In this document: positions 1 to 9,392 of the stretch, in pieces
Numbering within the stretch: the first letter of the stretch is position 1
How the letters are laid out: every line of letters begins with the position of its first letter
DNA from: Lawsonibacter celer
GTDB taxonomy: Bacteria; Bacillota; Clostridia; Oscillospirales; Oscillospiraceae
Assembly: GCF_014281125.1 (NCBI RefSeq)
Contig: NZ_JACOEA010000003.1
Location: 186,001-250,000, forward strand
Length of the DNA stretch: 64,000 nt
Reading direction: 5' to 3'
Translations under genes and position numbers: made by a program
Notes under the pieces: model-generated
What the model saw: the letters and a program-made list of their open reading frames with translations, nothing else
What the model was told of the DNA's origin: nothing
The model's database searches: none

Positions 1-1557
1 GACCAGGACAGGGCCGCCGCGCTCTATCAGCAGGCGGCGGAGCGAAGCTACCCGCCCGCCATGTGCAACTTGGCGGTGTGCTATATGAACGGCATCGGCG
101 TGGAGCGGGATCTCTCCCAGGCCATCACCTGGCTGGAGTGCTCCGCCGAGTATGGCCACGTGCGGGCCATGGACATTCTGGGCGACTGCTGCTGGTCGGG
201 CCGGGGGATGGAGAAAGACCAGGCCCGGGCCGCCCAGCTCTATGAAAAGGCCGCCGGGCAACAGTATCCCCCCTCCCTGTGCAGCCTGGGCCTGTGCTAT
301 GAGACAGGGGGCGGAGTGGCGGAGGACCAGGCCCGGGCCGCCGCGCTCTACCGACAGGCCGCGGACCGGGACTATGCCCCGGCCATGTGCAACCTGGCGG
401 TCTGCTATCTCAACGGCATCGGGGTGGAGAAGGATCTCCCCCAGGCCATCACCTGGCTGGAGCGCTCCGCCCAGCTGGGCCATGGGCGGGCCCAGAACAT
501 CCTGGGCAACTGCTATCAGGACGGGGACGGCGTGGAAGCCGACCAGGGCAGGGCCGCGCAGCTCTACCGGCAGGCCGCAGACCAGGGCTATCCGCCCGCC
601 ATGTGCAGCCTGGGCTACTGCTACGAGGCGGGCCAGGGTGTGGAGCGGGACGCTGTCAAGGCAGTGGAGTGGTACCGTCGCTCCGCCGAGGCGGGCTACG
701 CCACCGCCATGTGTAATCTGGCCTACTGTCTGGAGTACGGCATCGGCGCAGAGAAGGATCAGGTTCAGGCCGTGGAGTGGTACCGCCGCTCCGCGGAACT
801 GGGACATCCCCGGGCCCTGTGCAACCTGGGCCTGTGCTATGAGTGCGGTGACGGCGTGGCGGAGGACCCCGTCCAGGCCGCGCAGCTCTACCGGCAGGCC
901 GCAGACGCGGGCTACGCACCGGCCATGTGCAATCTGGCGGTCTGCTATCTCAGCGGCATCGGGGTGGAGACCGATCCCAGCCAGGCCATCCCCTGGCTGG
1001 AGCACTCCGCCCAGCTGGGCCACGCCAGGGCGCAGAGCATTCTGGGCGACTGCTGCCGTCGGGGCAATGGATTGGACCAGGACCCCGCCCGGGCGATCCG
1101 GCTCTATCACCAGGCCATTGACCAGGGTTACCCCGGTGCCATGTGCAATTTGGGCCTGTGCTATGAACTAGGCGAGGGTGTGGAAAAAAATCTGCCCCGA
1201 GCGGTGGAGCTCTACCGGCGGGCCGCAGACCTGGGCGACCGGGCGGCCAGATGCAATCTGGGCTACTGTCTGCTGGAGGGTATCGGCATCCAGCGGGACC
1301 CCGCCCAGGCGGTGGAGTGGTTCCGCAAGGCTGCGGAGCAGGGGCTGCCCCGGGCCTACTGCCTGCTGGGCGAGTGCTACCTGGAGGGCAAAGGCGTCGC
1401 TCCGGACCGGGAAAAGGCCCTCTCCCTGTACCGCAAGTCCGCCCAGCAGGGGTATCAGCCGGCCAAGGAGGAGCTGGAAAAGCTGGAGGCCAAGTCCATC
1501 CCCTCCACCCCCAAGGCGGAGAAAAAATCCCTGTTCAAGCGCATTTTTGGAAAATAA
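1..1557 (+). CDS. Sel1-repeat protein, 5' end outside window
   Basis: The frame is open from base 1, so the gene begins upstream; the first ATG in view at 61 is inside a repeat. The visible part is about 13 consecutive Sel1-like (SLR) units of 36 residues, each a helix-turn-helix with a GxG-containing turn, followed by a short basic tail ending KSLFKRIFGK. Nearly every unit has a pair of Cys in a (M/L)CNLxxCY context, which is unusual for SLRs. Sel1 repeats form solenoids that bind proteins. No signal peptide or catalytic domain is visible, so its partner and location are unknown. It ends in a strong hairpin facing lepB. Confidence 0.85.
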   Translation, partial: DQDRAAALYQQAAERSYPPAMCNLAVCYMNGIGVERDLSQAITWLECSAEYGHVRAMDILGDCCWSGRGMEKDQARAAQLYEKAAGQQYPPSLCSLGLCYETGGGVAEDQARAAALYRQAADRDYAPAMCNLAVCYLNGIGVEKDLPQAITWLERSAQLGHGRAQNILGNCYQDGDGVEADQGRAAQLYRQAADQGYPPAMCSLGYCYEAGQGVERDAVKAVEWYRRSAEAGYATAMCNLAYCLEYGIGAEKDQVQAVEWYRRSAELGHPRALCNLGLCYECGDGVAEDPVQAAQLYRQAADAGYAPAMCNLAVCYLSGIGVETDPSQAIPWLEHSAQLGHARAQSILGDCCRRGNGLDQDPARAIRLYHQAIDQGYPGAMCNLGLCYELGEGVEKNLPRAVELYRRAADLGDRAARCNLGYCLLEGIGIQRDPAQAVEWFRKAAEQGLPRAYCLLGECYLEGKGVAPDREKALSLYRKSAQQGYQPAKEELEKLEAKSIPSTPKAEKKSLFKRIFGK

Positions 1558-1598
1558 GCGGAGCAGGGCGTCCCCCTCGGGGGCGCCCTGCTCCGCTT
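1556..1598. terminator. Bidirectional terminator between Sel1 gene and lepB
   Basis: A perfect 15-bp inverted repeat (1556-1570 with 1584-1598) encloses a further CCCCC/GGGGG stem. It lies between two convergent genes and begins at the stop codon of the Sel1 gene. Confidence 0.85.
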
Positions 1599-1604
1599 AT
1601 TACG

Positions 1605-2144
1605 TCATTGAATCCGTCCGAAATTCCGGAAGGGAAAAAACACCAGCTCCGCCCGGCCCAGAATGTACCGCTCGTCCACCGTGCCCAGGGTCACGTCCCG
1701 GCTGTCGTTGGAGTTGTTGCGGTTGTCCCCCATGACAAAGACCGAGCCCTCAGGCACTGTCACCGACGTCAATCCCCCATACCAAGGCGGACGCATGACC
1801 TCCTTCAGATACGGCTCGTCCAGGGCCGCGCCGTCCATGTATACCGTGCCTGTACCGTAGTCGATATCCACCTGCTGTCCCCCCACGGCGATCACCCGCT
1901 TGACAATGGGGCCCTCCGTGAGGTCAAAGGGCTTGGTGAGCACCACCACATCCCCCTGCCGGGGCCGGTATCCAATGCTGCGCACCAGCATCAAGTCGCC
2001 GGTGTGTAGGGTGGGCTCCATGGACACCCCGTCCACCGGGGTAATGCGCCCCAGGAAAGTAAAGACCAGAATGATCGCGGTCAGCACCGCCGTAATGGTC
2101 TGCAGCCAGCCGTACAGGCTTTGCCCCAGCGTTTGTTTTGACAC
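1605..2144 (-). CDS. lepB: Signal peptidase I
   Basis: A 179-residue membrane-bound type I signal peptidase that removes signal peptides from secreted proteins at the outer face of the membrane. A single N-terminal membrane segment lies at residues 16-31. The serine box is GVSMEPTL with nucleophile Ser41, and the general base is Lys82 in IVKRVIAVGG. The MGDNRNNSNDSR box is near the C-terminus. Length and single anchor match the Gram-positive SipS type. The start is GTG at 2142-2144, preceded by a G-rich ribosome site. It lies 55 bp downstream of rny but behind a terminator, so it is probably transcribed separately. Confidence 0.95.
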   Translation of the reverse strand: MSKQTLGQSLYGWLQTITAVLTAIILVFTFLGRITPVDGVSMEPTLHTGDLMLVRSIGYRPRQGDVVVLTKPFDLTEGPIVKRVIAVGGQQVDIDYGTGTVYMDGAALDEPYLKEVMRPPWYGGLTSVTVPEGSVFVMGDNRNNSNDSRDVTLGTVDERYILGRAELVFFPFRNFGRIQ

Positions 2145-2160
2145 GATCTTCCCCCCTGTA

Positions 2161-2194
2161 GAAAAGCGCCCCGGCCACCGCCGGGGCGCTTTTC
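2161..2194 (-). terminator. rny terminator
   Basis: A 14-bp perfect stem (2161-2174 with 2181-2194) with a six-base loop lies between the rny stop and the lepB start. On the minus strand it ends in CTTTTC. Confidence 0.8.
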
Positions 2195-2199
2195 GCCTC

Positions 2200-3768
2200 T
2201 TATTTCGCGTACTCGATCACTTTCGTCTCCCGGATCATGTTGACCTTGATCTGACCGGGGTACTCCAGCTCTTCCTCAATCTTCTTGGCAATGTCCCGGG
2301 CCAGGAGCACCATCTGGTCCTCGCTGACCTTGTCCGGGGCGACCATGATGCGGACCTCACGGCCGGCCTGGATGGCAAAGGACTTCTCCACGCCAGGGAA
2401 GGAGGAGGTGACCTCCTCCAACTTCTCCAGGCGCTTGATATAGTTCTCCAGATTCTCCCGCCGGGCGCCGGGCCGGGCGGCGGAGACAGCGTCGGCCGCC
2501 TGAACGAGGCAGGCCACAATGGTGCGGGGCTCCACATCGTTGTGGTGGGCCTCGATGGCGTGGACAATGTCCTCATTCTCCTTATACTTGCGGGCCAACT
2601 CCACGCCAATCTGCACGTGGGAGCCCTCCACCTCGTGGTCGATGGACTTGCCCAGGTCGTGGAGCAGTCCGGCCCGCTTGGCCTGGGTCACGTCGGCGCC
2701 GATCTCGGCGGCCAGCAGTCCCGCCAGGTGGGAGACCTCGATGGAGTGGTTGAGTACATTCTGGCCGTAGCTGGTACGATAGCGCATGCGGCCCAGGAGC
2801 TTGACCAGCTCCGGGTGCAGACCGTGGACATTGGTCTCAAACACGGCGCGCTCGCCCTCGGCCTTGATGGTGGCGTCCACCTCCCGCTTGGCCTTCTCCA
2901 CCATCTCCTCAATGCGGGCGGGATGGATGCGGCCGTCCTGAATCAGCTTCTCCAGGGCGATGCGGGCGATCTCCCGGCGGACCGGGTCGAAGCAGGAGAC
3001 TGTGATGGCCTCCGGCGTGTCGTCGATAATCAGGTCCACGCCGGTCATGGTCTCCAGCGTGCGGATGTTGCGACCTTCCCGGCCGATGATACGGCCCTTC
3101 ATCTCGTCATTGGGCAGGGGTACCACAGAGACGGTGGCTTCCGCCACATGGTCGGCGGCACAGCGCTGGATGGCCAGGGAGAGGATCTCCCGGGCGCGGG
3201 TATCCGCCTCGTCCTTGAACTGGGCTTCAATCTCCCGGACCTTCATGGCGGATTCGTGGGTGACCTCCTCCGCCAGCTGGTCAATCAGGTAGCGCTTGGC
3301 CTCTTCAGCGGTAAAGCCGGAGATCCGCTCCAGCACCTCCATCTGAGTTTTCTTGACCGTGGCCACCTCTTCCCGGGCCTCTTCCAGATCTGCCAGCCTG
3401 TGCTGCAGGTTCTCTTCCTTCTTCTCGATGTTCTCGGTCTTTCGGTCCAGGTTCTCCTCTTTCTGCTGCAGACGGCGCTCCTGCTTCTGCAGGTCCGCCC
3501 GGCGCTCCTTCACCTCGCGCTCGTGTTCCGTGCGCGCCTGGAGAATCTCCTCCTTGGCTTCCACCAGGGCCTCGCGCTTCTTGCTCTCAGCGCTTTTAAT
3601 GGCTTCGTTGATGATGCGCTTGGCCTCTTCTTCCGCGCTGGAAATCTCTTTTTCCGCCACGTTTCTGCGATACTGGTAGCCGACCAGGAAAAACAATACA
3701 GCCGCAATCACAAAACAAATTACGCCTGTTAAGATATAGGGCAGCATAAGTGCGATCCACACCTCCAT
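2200..3768 (-). CDS. rny: Ribonuclease Y
   Basis: A 522-residue membrane-anchored endoribonuclease that starts mRNA decay, of the usual family length. Residues 8-30 form the membrane anchor. Residues 35-150 are a highly charged coiled coil. A KH domain has its GxxG loop at [10 protein letters not shown] (225-234), and an HD domain carries the metal-binding His-Asp at 370-371 ([12 protein letters not shown]). A strong sigma-A promoter is visible at 3893-3921, giving a leader of about 118 nt. It stands alone between terminators. Confidence 0.97.
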   Translation of the reverse strand: MEVWIALMLPYILTGVICFVIAAVLFFLVGYQYRRNVAEKEISSAEEEAKRIINEAIKSAESKKREALVEAKEEILQARTEHEREVKERRADLQKQERRLQQKEENLDRKTENIEKKEENLQHRLADLEEAREEVATVKKTQMEVLERISGFTAEEAKRYLIDQLAEEVTHESAMKVREIEAQFKDEADTRAREILSLAIQRCAADHVAEATVSVVPLPNDEMKGRIIGREGRNIRTLETMTGVDLIIDDTPEAITVSCFDPVRREIARIALEKLIQDGRIHPARIEEMVEKAKREVDATIKAEGERAVFETNVHGLHPELVKLLGRMRYRTSYGQNVLNHSIEVSHLAGLLAAEIGADVTQAKRAGLLHDLGKSIDHEVEGSHVQIGVELARKYKENEDIVHAIEAHHNDVEPRTIVACLVQAADAVSAARPGARRENLENYIKRLEKLEEVTSSFPGVEKSFAIQAGREVRIMVAPDKVSEDQMVLLARDIAKKIEEELEYPGQIKVNMIRETKVIEYAK

Positions 3769-3892
3769 TTCTTAGATTTTCAAAAATCACTTGTTTATCA
3801 GATGATGCACACGGTCCGGACACCTGGGTTGTCCAAACCGCACAAAATTTGAAGAGCTAACCCCTCGTTCTTCAAAAAACTACACCTAATCT

Positions 3893-3921
3893 ATTTTAAG
3901 TCGGCAAAGCATTTCTGTCAA
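3893..3921 (-). promoter_or_regulatory. Sigma-A promoter of rny
   Basis: On the minus strand TTGACA (3916-3921), 17-base spacer, TAAAAT (3893-3898). The -35 box and spacing are perfect, and the -10 box has one mismatch. Confidence 0.8.
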
Positions 3922-3944
3922 GAAATTTCCGTTCTCCGAACAGC

Positions 3945-3974
3945 AAAAGCGGGAAGGGGCTCCTTCCCGCTTTT
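3945..3974 (-). terminator. Terminator of the beta-helix gene
   Basis: A 13-bp stem AAAAGCGGGAAGG paired with its complement across a GGCT loop. It ends in TTTT on the minus strand, 25 bp after the stop of the upstream gene. Confidence 0.85.
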
Positions 3975-3999
3975 GTCGGCTCTGTATTCTTCACAGGGC

Positions 4000-4662
4000 T
4001 TACATCCTGTGAACCACCACGCCGCCGGTTTTCCAGATGCAGTCCTCCGGCACCACGCCCCGCACGCAGGACACCGGGTATACGCTGGCCCGTCGCCCCA
4101 AAATGGTACCCGGGTTGAGCACGCTGTTGCAGCCCACCTCTACCCCGTCTCCCAGGATAGCGCCGAACTTTTTCCGGCCGGTCTCAAGGCGCTCCTCCCC
4201 GCTGCGGACCGTCACAAGGGTCTTATCCGACTTTACATTGGATGTAATGGATCCCGCCCCCATATGGCTCCTATAGCCCAGAATGGAATCGCCCACATAA
4301 TTGTAGTGGGGGGTCTGCACTCGGTCGAAGAGAATGACATTCTTCAGCTCCACAGAGTTTCCCACCACGCATTGGGCCCCCACCAGTGCCGAGCCCCGGA
4401 TAAACGCCCCGTGCCGCACTTCAGTCTCCGGTCCGATGATGCACGGCTCCCCCAGGAACGCCGTCGGCGCGACCTTGGCGGTCCGGTGCACCCACACATG
4501 AGGCGCACGCTGCTCATATTCTCCCGGGTCTAGCTCAGGCCCGTGGGAAAGAATCCACTTCTCAATGCCGTCCAGGGCCTGCCAGGGATATTGGAATTGC
4601 TCCAGGTACTCTCCAGCCAGCGTATGGGACAGGTCCAGCAGCTGTTTGGTCTCAATCAACAT
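4000..4662 (-). CDS. Left-handed beta-helix (hexapeptide repeat) protein, GlmU/acyltransferase-like
   Basis: A 220-residue protein. The first ~60 residues are a short helical region. From about residue 60 it has imperfect hexapeptide repeats ([LIV]Gxxxx: VAPTAFLGEPCIIG, IRGSALVGAQCVVG, ILGDGVEVGCNSVLNPG) typical of the LbetaH fold of GlmU C-terminal domains and sugar acyltransferases. There is no nucleotidyltransferase domain, so a full GlmU reaction is not supported. Similar proteins are often labelled UDP-N-acetylglucosamine pyrophosphorylase-like. A nucleotide-sugar acyl- or acetyltransferase role is an inference. Confidence 0.75.
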   Translation of the reverse strand: MLIETKQLLDLSHTLAGEYLEQFQYPWQALDGIEKWILSHGPELDPGEYEQRAPHVWVHRTAKVAPTAFLGEPCIIGPETEVRHGAFIRGSALVGAQCVVGNSVELKNVILFDRVQTPHYNYVGDSILGYRSHMGAGSITSNVKSDKTLVTVRSGEERLETGRKKFGAILGDGVEVGCNSVLNPGTILGRRASVYPVSCVRGVVPEDCIWKTGGVVVHRM

Positions 4663-4728
4663 AAGACAATCGCCCTTTCTACTCGCTTATGATCCGCATG
4701 CGGCCTGGTATATGGCCGCTTTTTGCCT

Positions 4729-4757
4729 ATTATAGCACAGGTCTGTTGTTCATGGAA
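4729..4757 (-). promoter_or_regulatory. Probable promoter of the beta-helix gene
   Basis: On the minus strand a perfect TATAAT (4729-4734) with a weak -35 (TTCCAT, 4752-4757) at 17-base spacing, about 65 bp before the start codon. Confidence 0.5.
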
Positions 4758-4828
4758 GGAGCTGCCCTCCTCATTTTTTGTTTTGTGAAACAGAATAAGG
4801 CATTTTGACTATTTTTGAAACTTTTGGA

Positions 4829-4857
4829 TTGACAGTTTTCCAAAAGAATGATACCTT
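4829..4857 (+). promoter_or_regulatory. Probable promoter of the FGGY kinase-DeoR pair
   Basis: Perfect TTGACA at 4829-4834, 17-base spacer, weak TACCTT -10 at 4852-4857. A weak -10 would fit a regulated promoter. It lies 37 bp before the kinase start. Confidence 0.5.
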
Positions 4858-4893
4858 TGAATATAGAAATATACAGGAAAGGAATGGTGTCTC

Positions 4894-6423
4894 ATGGAGA
4901 AACTGATTTTAGGTGTTGACATCGGCACAACCTCGCTGAAAGCGGCGGTTTTTGACCTTCAGGGGGTACAGCTGGCCTCCGCCGTGGTGGAGTACACCCT
5001 TCTGACCCCTGAGCTTAACGTAGTGGAGGCCCCCTGCGGCGTCTACCTGGACTCGCTGAAAAAATGTCTGGATATCATCCGCGGCAAGGGTACGGTGGAC
5101 ACCCAGAATATCTGCGTGATCGGCTTCTCGGTTCAGGGCGAGACCCTGTGCTTTCTGGACCATGATGGCGCGCCGCTGAGGAATGCCATTGTCTGGATGG
5201 ACAACCGTGCCTCCGATCAGGCGGAGCAGCTGCGGGCCCAGTTCGGGGACGAGCTGTGCTATCAGGTCACCGGACAGGTGAGCTTTGAAGCCTGCTGGCC
5301 TGCGGCTAAGATTCTGTGGGTCCGGGAGCATGAGCCCGAGCTCTTTGCCAGAACCGCCCATTTTGCCCTTCTGGAGGACTACTTTATCTATCAGCTCACC
5401 GGCAGGCTGGTGGCCGAGGGCTCTCTGCTCACCTCCACGGAGTACTGGGACATTCGCACCAAGCGCTATTGGCCGGAGATGCTCGCCTTCCTGGGCATTG
5501 ACGAGAGCCGTCTGCCTGAGATCCGTGAGTCCGGCGAGCTGGTGGGAACCATTCTGCCCCAGATGGCGGCCGAGCTGGGCATCTCTCCCCAGGCCCAGGT
5601 GACCACCGGCTGTCTGGACCAGGCGGCGGGCGCCATCGGCGTGGGTAACATCCGCCCCGGCATTTTCTCCGAGAACATCGGCGCGGCACTGGCCATCTGT
5701 GTGCCCACCAAAACCCTGACCTATGACCCCAACCGGCAGATGCCGGTACACTATTTCGCCCTGCCTGACACCTACATGATGCACACCTTTACCACGGGCG
5801 GCATGTGCCTGCGCTGGTTCCGGGACGCCTTCTGCCAGTCGGAGATCGGCCTGCAGGACGCCACAGGTCTGGACTCTTACTATCTGATGGACCGGGAGGC
5901 TGAGCGGATCCCCGCCGGCTCCGACGGGCTGATTACCCTTCCCCACCTGCAGGGCTCCATGGCACCCGATGTAAACCTGAACGCCAAGGGCATTTTCTAC
6001 GGCGCCACCCTTAAGCACGGCAAGGCCCACTTTATCCGCAGCATTATGGAGAGCCTGGGCTATCTGATCTGCCGTAATCTGGAGGCCATTGATGCCATGG
6101 GGCTGGAGGTGGCGCAGATCCGGACCATGGGCGGCGGCTCCAAGTCGGACCTGTGGAACCAGATCAAGGCGGACATCACAGGTAAAACACTGCACGTCAC
6201 CTATTCCTCCCAGGACACCGCCTGCCTGGGCGCGGCCATCCTCGCCGGCACGGCCGTTGGCAGCTTCGAGAGCGTGGAGGCTGCGGTGGACGCCATGGTG
6301 CGTGTCAAAAAGACCTTTGAACCGGATCCGGTCAAACACGCAATCTATGAGAAACAATACCGGAAGTTTAAGCTGCTCTTTCAGTCCGTGCAGGAACTTT
6401 ACCGCCTGGATGCGGAGGACTGA
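4894..6423 (+). CDS. FGGY-family carbohydrate kinase (xylulokinase-like)
   Basis: A 509-residue ATP-dependent sugar or polyol kinase. The N-terminal FGGY_N domain begins with the phosphate-binding loop GVDIGTTSLKAAVFD (residues 7-21). The C-terminal actin-like domain contains the adenine-binding MGGGSKSDLWNQIKADITG stretch. Length fits xylulokinase (XylB) and related kinases; the substrate cannot be read from sequence. AGGAAAGGAA precedes the ATG at 4894. A DeoR-type regulator follows 39 bp later in the same direction, so the pair is probably an operon controlled by a sugar-phosphate effector. Confidence 0.9.
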   Translation: MEKLILGVDIGTTSLKAAVFDLQGVQLASAVVEYTLLTPELNVVEAPCGVYLDSLKKCLDIIRGKGTVDTQNICVIGFSVQGETLCFLDHDGAPLRNAIVWMDNRASDQAEQLRAQFGDELCYQVTGQVSFEACWPAAKILWVREHEPELFARTAHFALLEDYFIYQLTGRLVAEGSLLTSTEYWDIRTKRYWPEMLAFLGIDESRLPEIRESGELVGTILPQMAAELGISPQAQVTTGCLDQAAGAIGVGNIRPGIFSENIGAALAICVPTKTLTYDPNRQMPVHYFALPDTYMMHTFTTGGMCLRWFRDAFCQSEIGLQDATGLDSYYLMDREAERIPAGSDGLITLPHLQGSMAPDVNLNAKGIFYGATLKHGKAHFIRSIMESLGYLICRNLEAIDAMGLEVAQIRTMGGGSKSDLWNQIKADITGKTLHVTYSSQDTACLGAAILAGTAVGSFESVEAAVDAMVRVKKTFEPDPVKHAIYEKQYRKFKLLFQSVQELYRLDAED

Positions 6424-6462
6424 GGGACGCGCCCGACAGATTTTACAGGGGAGAGAGCACGG

Positions 6463-7227
6463 ATGATTCGTGAACAGCGTATTGACTATATCTTAGGTGA
6501 GCTGAAGAACAAGGGCGTGGTCTCCGTCTCCGAGCTGACCCGGGTGCTGGAAACCTCCCGCTCCACCATTCACCGGGACTTGGATGACCTGGCGGCCCAG
6601 AATCTGCTTCAGTGTGTCCGCGGCGGCGCAGTGGCCGTCACGCCCAAGGCTTCCTTTGAGCCGTCTTTCAAGGCCAGAAAAAGCCGCTTCTTGGAGGAAA
6701 AGCAGCGCATTGCTCGGGCGGCCCTCCAGTTCATTCAGGATGATGAGACCATCATTCTGGACTCCGGCACCACGGTGCATGAGCTGGCCAAACTGCTCTC
6801 CGAGGCTAGAAACCTGTACATTGCCACCAACGACCTGCACAGTGCCATGTCCCTGTCGGATAACCCCAACATCTCTGTCATCGTACTGGGCGGGATTCTC
6901 CGCACCAGCCATTTCTCCCTCAACGGGCTCTTTACAGAGGATATTTTGCGGCAGATTCATGCGGACACCACTTTCCTGAGCATTGACGCTATGGATTTTG
7001 ACGTAGGACCCATGAATTTTTCCATGGAGGAAATCCCCACCAAACGGCTGATGCTTCAGGCCTCTCAGCGGACCATTATCCTATGCGACCACTCCAAATT
7101 TGAAAGTGTGGCTTTTGTAAATATCTGCCCTCTGACCCAGGTGGATATGATTATCACCGGCAGGGAAACTGCGCCCGAGCACCTGAAACGACTGGAAGAG
7201 GCCGGCATAAAAGTCCTGACCGTATAA
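6463..7227 (+). CDS. DeoR/GlpR-family transcriptional regulator
   Basis: 254 residues. An N-terminal DeoR winged helix (RIDYILGELKNKG, then SVSELTRVLETSRSTIHRDL) is joined to a C-terminal DeoRC sugar-phosphate sensor with the IILDSGTTVHELAKLL motif. Members usually repress adjacent sugar-catabolic genes until a phosphorylated sugar binds, so it probably controls the kinase just upstream. Its natural terminator is the left half of the hairpin at 7223-7243, now separated from its other half by the inserted element. Confidence 0.9.
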   Translation: MIREQRIDYILGELKNKGVVSVSELTRVLETSRSTIHRDLDDLAAQNLLQCVRGGAVAVTPKASFEPSFKARKSRFLEEKQRIARAALQFIQDDETIILDSGTTVHELAKLLSEARNLYIATNDLHSAMSLSDNPNISVIVLGGILRTSHFSLNGLFTEDILRQIHADTTFLSIDAMDFDVGPMNFSMEEIPTKRLMLQASQRTIILCDHSKFESVAFVNICPLTQVDMIITGRETAPEHLKRLEEAGIKVLTV

Positions 7228-7277
7228 CAAAAGCCCCCGCTGCTTCCCCAGCGTTTCATAGGGAAACATTTTGAACC
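7223..7277. other. attL of the integrated element
   Basis: Composite of chromosomal arm 7223-7243 (starts TATAACAAAAGCCCC), core GCG at 7251-7253, and element arm 7257-7277 (starts CATAGGGAAACA). It begins inside the last codons of the DeoR gene. The recombinase gene ends 69 bp further in, as is usual for serine integrases lying next to their att site. Confidence 0.8.
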
Positions 7278-7304
7278 TACCTAAAAGTTAATATTGTTTT
7301 CCTA

Positions 7305-7336
7305 CAGGACGGCTGTGTTACCGCACAGCCGTCCTG
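7305..7336. terminator. Terminator inside the left end of the element
   Basis: A 13-bp stem (CAGGACGGCTGTG with its complement) with a TTACCG loop, followed by TTCTTTTG on the plus strand. It ends minus-strand recombinase transcription and could also stop read-through from the DeoR gene, whose own terminator is split. Confidence 0.8.
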
Positions 7337-7345
7337 TTCTTTTGT

Positions 7346-9028
7346 TCATGCCACATCGTCGGGGTATTCCTCGTAGAGTGCCGAGATGTCCATCGTTTCG
7401 GGGATATCATCGACGATGCCGATGTCCCTGTAGTAGATGCGGATCTCCTGCGGCGCTGTTCGGGAGTATCGCTCCGCGCGTTCTCCAACCTCGACCCGCT
7501 GAATGAAAGTATGTAGAATCTCCGAAGTCAGTTCCGTTATCTCCGTGTATTTACGGGCGTTCTCTATGAACCGGAGGGCATTGCCTTCGGAATCTTTCAG
7601 TTCTGTCAGTCTGGCCTCCGCCTCGGGCAGTTCCTCCTGAATAGATTTCTGCTCCGTAATGTACTCAGTAGAAAGTATCCTGTACTGTTCATCGGGGATG
7701 CGACCAAGAACGCTGTCCTCATACAGCCTCTTGAACAAGGCGGATAGCTCAGACTGGCGCTTGGTCATGGCATCGACTTTCTTTTGAAGAGCTGTGATCT
7801 CCCGCTGTGCTTCTTTACCCAGCTTGATGCCGATGTAGGCGGCAAAACGCATCTCGTTCTGACGGGCGAAGTGTGTGATCCGTCGAATATCGTCCAGCAA
7901 TATCTGCTCCAGTTCTATTTCCCGAATGTAGTGACCGGAACAGACATCCTTGCCCTTCTTCTTGTAGGTGGAACACATGAAGTTGTTCTTTACCGCGTCC
8001 ATGGTATGCGCTCTGTGCAGTACCATGGTACCGCCGCAGTCCATGCAGTACACCAGGCCGGAAAAGATGTTCTGTTCTGCGAAGTTTGCCCTGCGCCGCT
8101 TGTGTTTTCTGACATCTCGAACGATATCCCACGTCTGCTTATCCACCAGCGCTTCATGCGTATTCTCGAAGCGGAGCTGCTCCGACTCAGGTCGCTCGAT
8201 GCGCTTCTTGTTTTTGAAAGATAACGTGGTGGATTTCAGACTGATGGTATGTCCGAGATAGGTTTCATCCTCCAGGATATTGCCTACAGTGGTATCCGAC
8301 CACTTATACGGTTCTGCCAGATTCAGTCCTGTCAGTGCGACACCGTACTTTTGGTAGTAATAATATGCAGGCGTCGGGATCTGCTCCTTCTCCAATCGTT
8401 TGGATATCTGCGTAGGACCATTGCCATCAACACAGAGGGCAAAGATGTACTTTACCACCCAGGCTGTTTCCGGGTCAGGAACCATGTGCCGTTTGGGATC
8501 GGCAGGATCTTTCATGTAGCCGTAGCGGGGACGGGACGCAACTCTTGCGCCGGTTTCTGCTTTAAGCCGAACCACCGAGCGGCCTTTCTTGCTGCAGTCC
8601 TTGGCATAGAACTCATTCATGATGTTGCGGAAAGGTGTGAAGTCGTTGGTGGACTCGTAGAGACTGTCCACACCGTCATTGACAGCGATGAAGCGAACAC
8701 CGTAGCTGGGGAGGATCAGTTCCGTGTACTGTCCTACCTGCAAATGCTCACGACCCAGTCTGGACATGTCTTTAACAATGAGCGTTTCTACAAGGCCTTC
8801 TTCCATCAGCTCTACGAATTCTTTCCAGCCTGGACGATTGAAGTTGGTACCGGAGTAGCCATCGTCATAGATAAATTTGGTATTAGGGAACCCGTGGTCT
8901 GCAGCATACTTTTCCAACAGAAGCCTTTGATTCTGAATGCTGTTGGAATCGTCTGTGGCATTTATCTTTTTGTTGTCCTCCTGACTGAGGCGCCCGTAGA
9001 GAATTGTATATTTTTCCTGGTTTGCCAT
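7346..9028 (-). CDS. Large serine recombinase (TnpX/TndX-like integrase)
   Basis: A 560-residue site-specific recombinase that integrates and excises the element. The resolvase domain starts YGRLSQED with catalytic Ser15 and Arg13, and continues with IVKDMSRLGRE. A recombinase domain follows, then a zinc ribbon (YCMDCGG ... MCSTYKKKGKDVC), then a C-terminal coiled coil, the typical large-serine-recombinase layout. The start at 9028 (MANQEK) is chosen because AAAGGAGG lies six bases upstream. The open frame continues 14 codons further without a comparable site. Confidence 0.93.
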   Translation of the reverse strand: MANQEKYTILYGRLSQEDNKKINATDDSNSIQNQRLLLEKYAADHGFPNTKFIYDDGYSGTNFNRPGWKEFVELMEEGLVETLIVKDMSRLGREHLQVGQYTELILPSYGVRFIAVNDGVDSLYESTNDFTPFRNIMNEFYAKDCSKKGRSVVRLKAETGARVASRPRYGYMKDPADPKRHMVPDPETAWVVKYIFALCVDGNGPTQISKRLEKEQIPTPAYYYYQKYGVALTGLNLAEPYKWSDTTVGNILEDETYLGHTISLKSTTLSFKNKKRIERPESEQLRFENTHEALVDKQTWDIVRDVRKHKRRRANFAEQNIFSGLVYCMDCGGTMVLHRAHTMDAVKNNFMCSTYKKKGKDVCSGHYIREIELEQILLDDIRRITHFARQNEMRFAAYIGIKLGKEAQREITALQKKVDAMTKRQSELSALFKRLYEDSVLGRIPDEQYRILSTEYITEQKSIQEELPEAEARLTELKDSEGNALRFIENARKYTEITELTSEILHTFIQRVEVGERAERYSRTAPQEIRIYYRDIGIVDDIPETMDISALYEEYPDDVA

Positions 9029-9097
9029 TTGGCCTCCTTTCCGGGCAAACCGATACGGTACACCAAACATACCGTATCAGTTTCCCAAAGTCTATGG

Positions 9098-9373
9098 TTA
9101 ATTTCCGTTCTTTTTCAAGTCGTTGTCGATGACCTGAAGAAGACGTTTTGTGGGTGTATCGCCGCCTGCGGGAGACAGCACGGAACTGATGATGAAACGC
9201 CTGCCTTCCACAAACATCTGCCGTCGAATCTCGAGCCCGTGTTCCGTGGTGCAAGCATCTGTACCGCTGAAAACAGGATAGAGTTCGCCGTTCTCTATGG
9301 CGGCAACAACATCACGCGGTCTGTACTGACCCTCGTATCCGGTACACAGATAATCCATAAGTATGTCTTTCAT
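9098..9373 (-). CDS. Small conserved-looking element protein, unknown function
   Basis: 91 residues with GAGGAGG upstream. It has no membrane segment or recognised motif. It contains a TGYEGQYRPRDVVAAIENGE segment and ends in a charged NDLKKNGN tail. It lies between relaxase and recombinase on the same strand with short gaps, so it belongs to the mobility operon. An accessory role in excision or maintenance is conceivable, but nothing in the sequence shows it. Confidence 0.65.
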   Translation of the reverse strand: MKDILMDYLCTGYEGQYRPRDVVAAIENGELYPVFSGTDACTTEHGLEIRRQMFVEGRRFIISSVLSPAGGDTPTKRLLQVIDNDLKKNGN

Positions 9374-9392
9374 ATTTAACCTCCTCGTTTGT

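Noticed and set aside
1900..3732. Long open frame of ~610 codons on the plus strand
   Set aside because: It is the antisense shadow of rny and lepB in GC-rich DNA; it has no ribosome site and no recognisable protein pattern.
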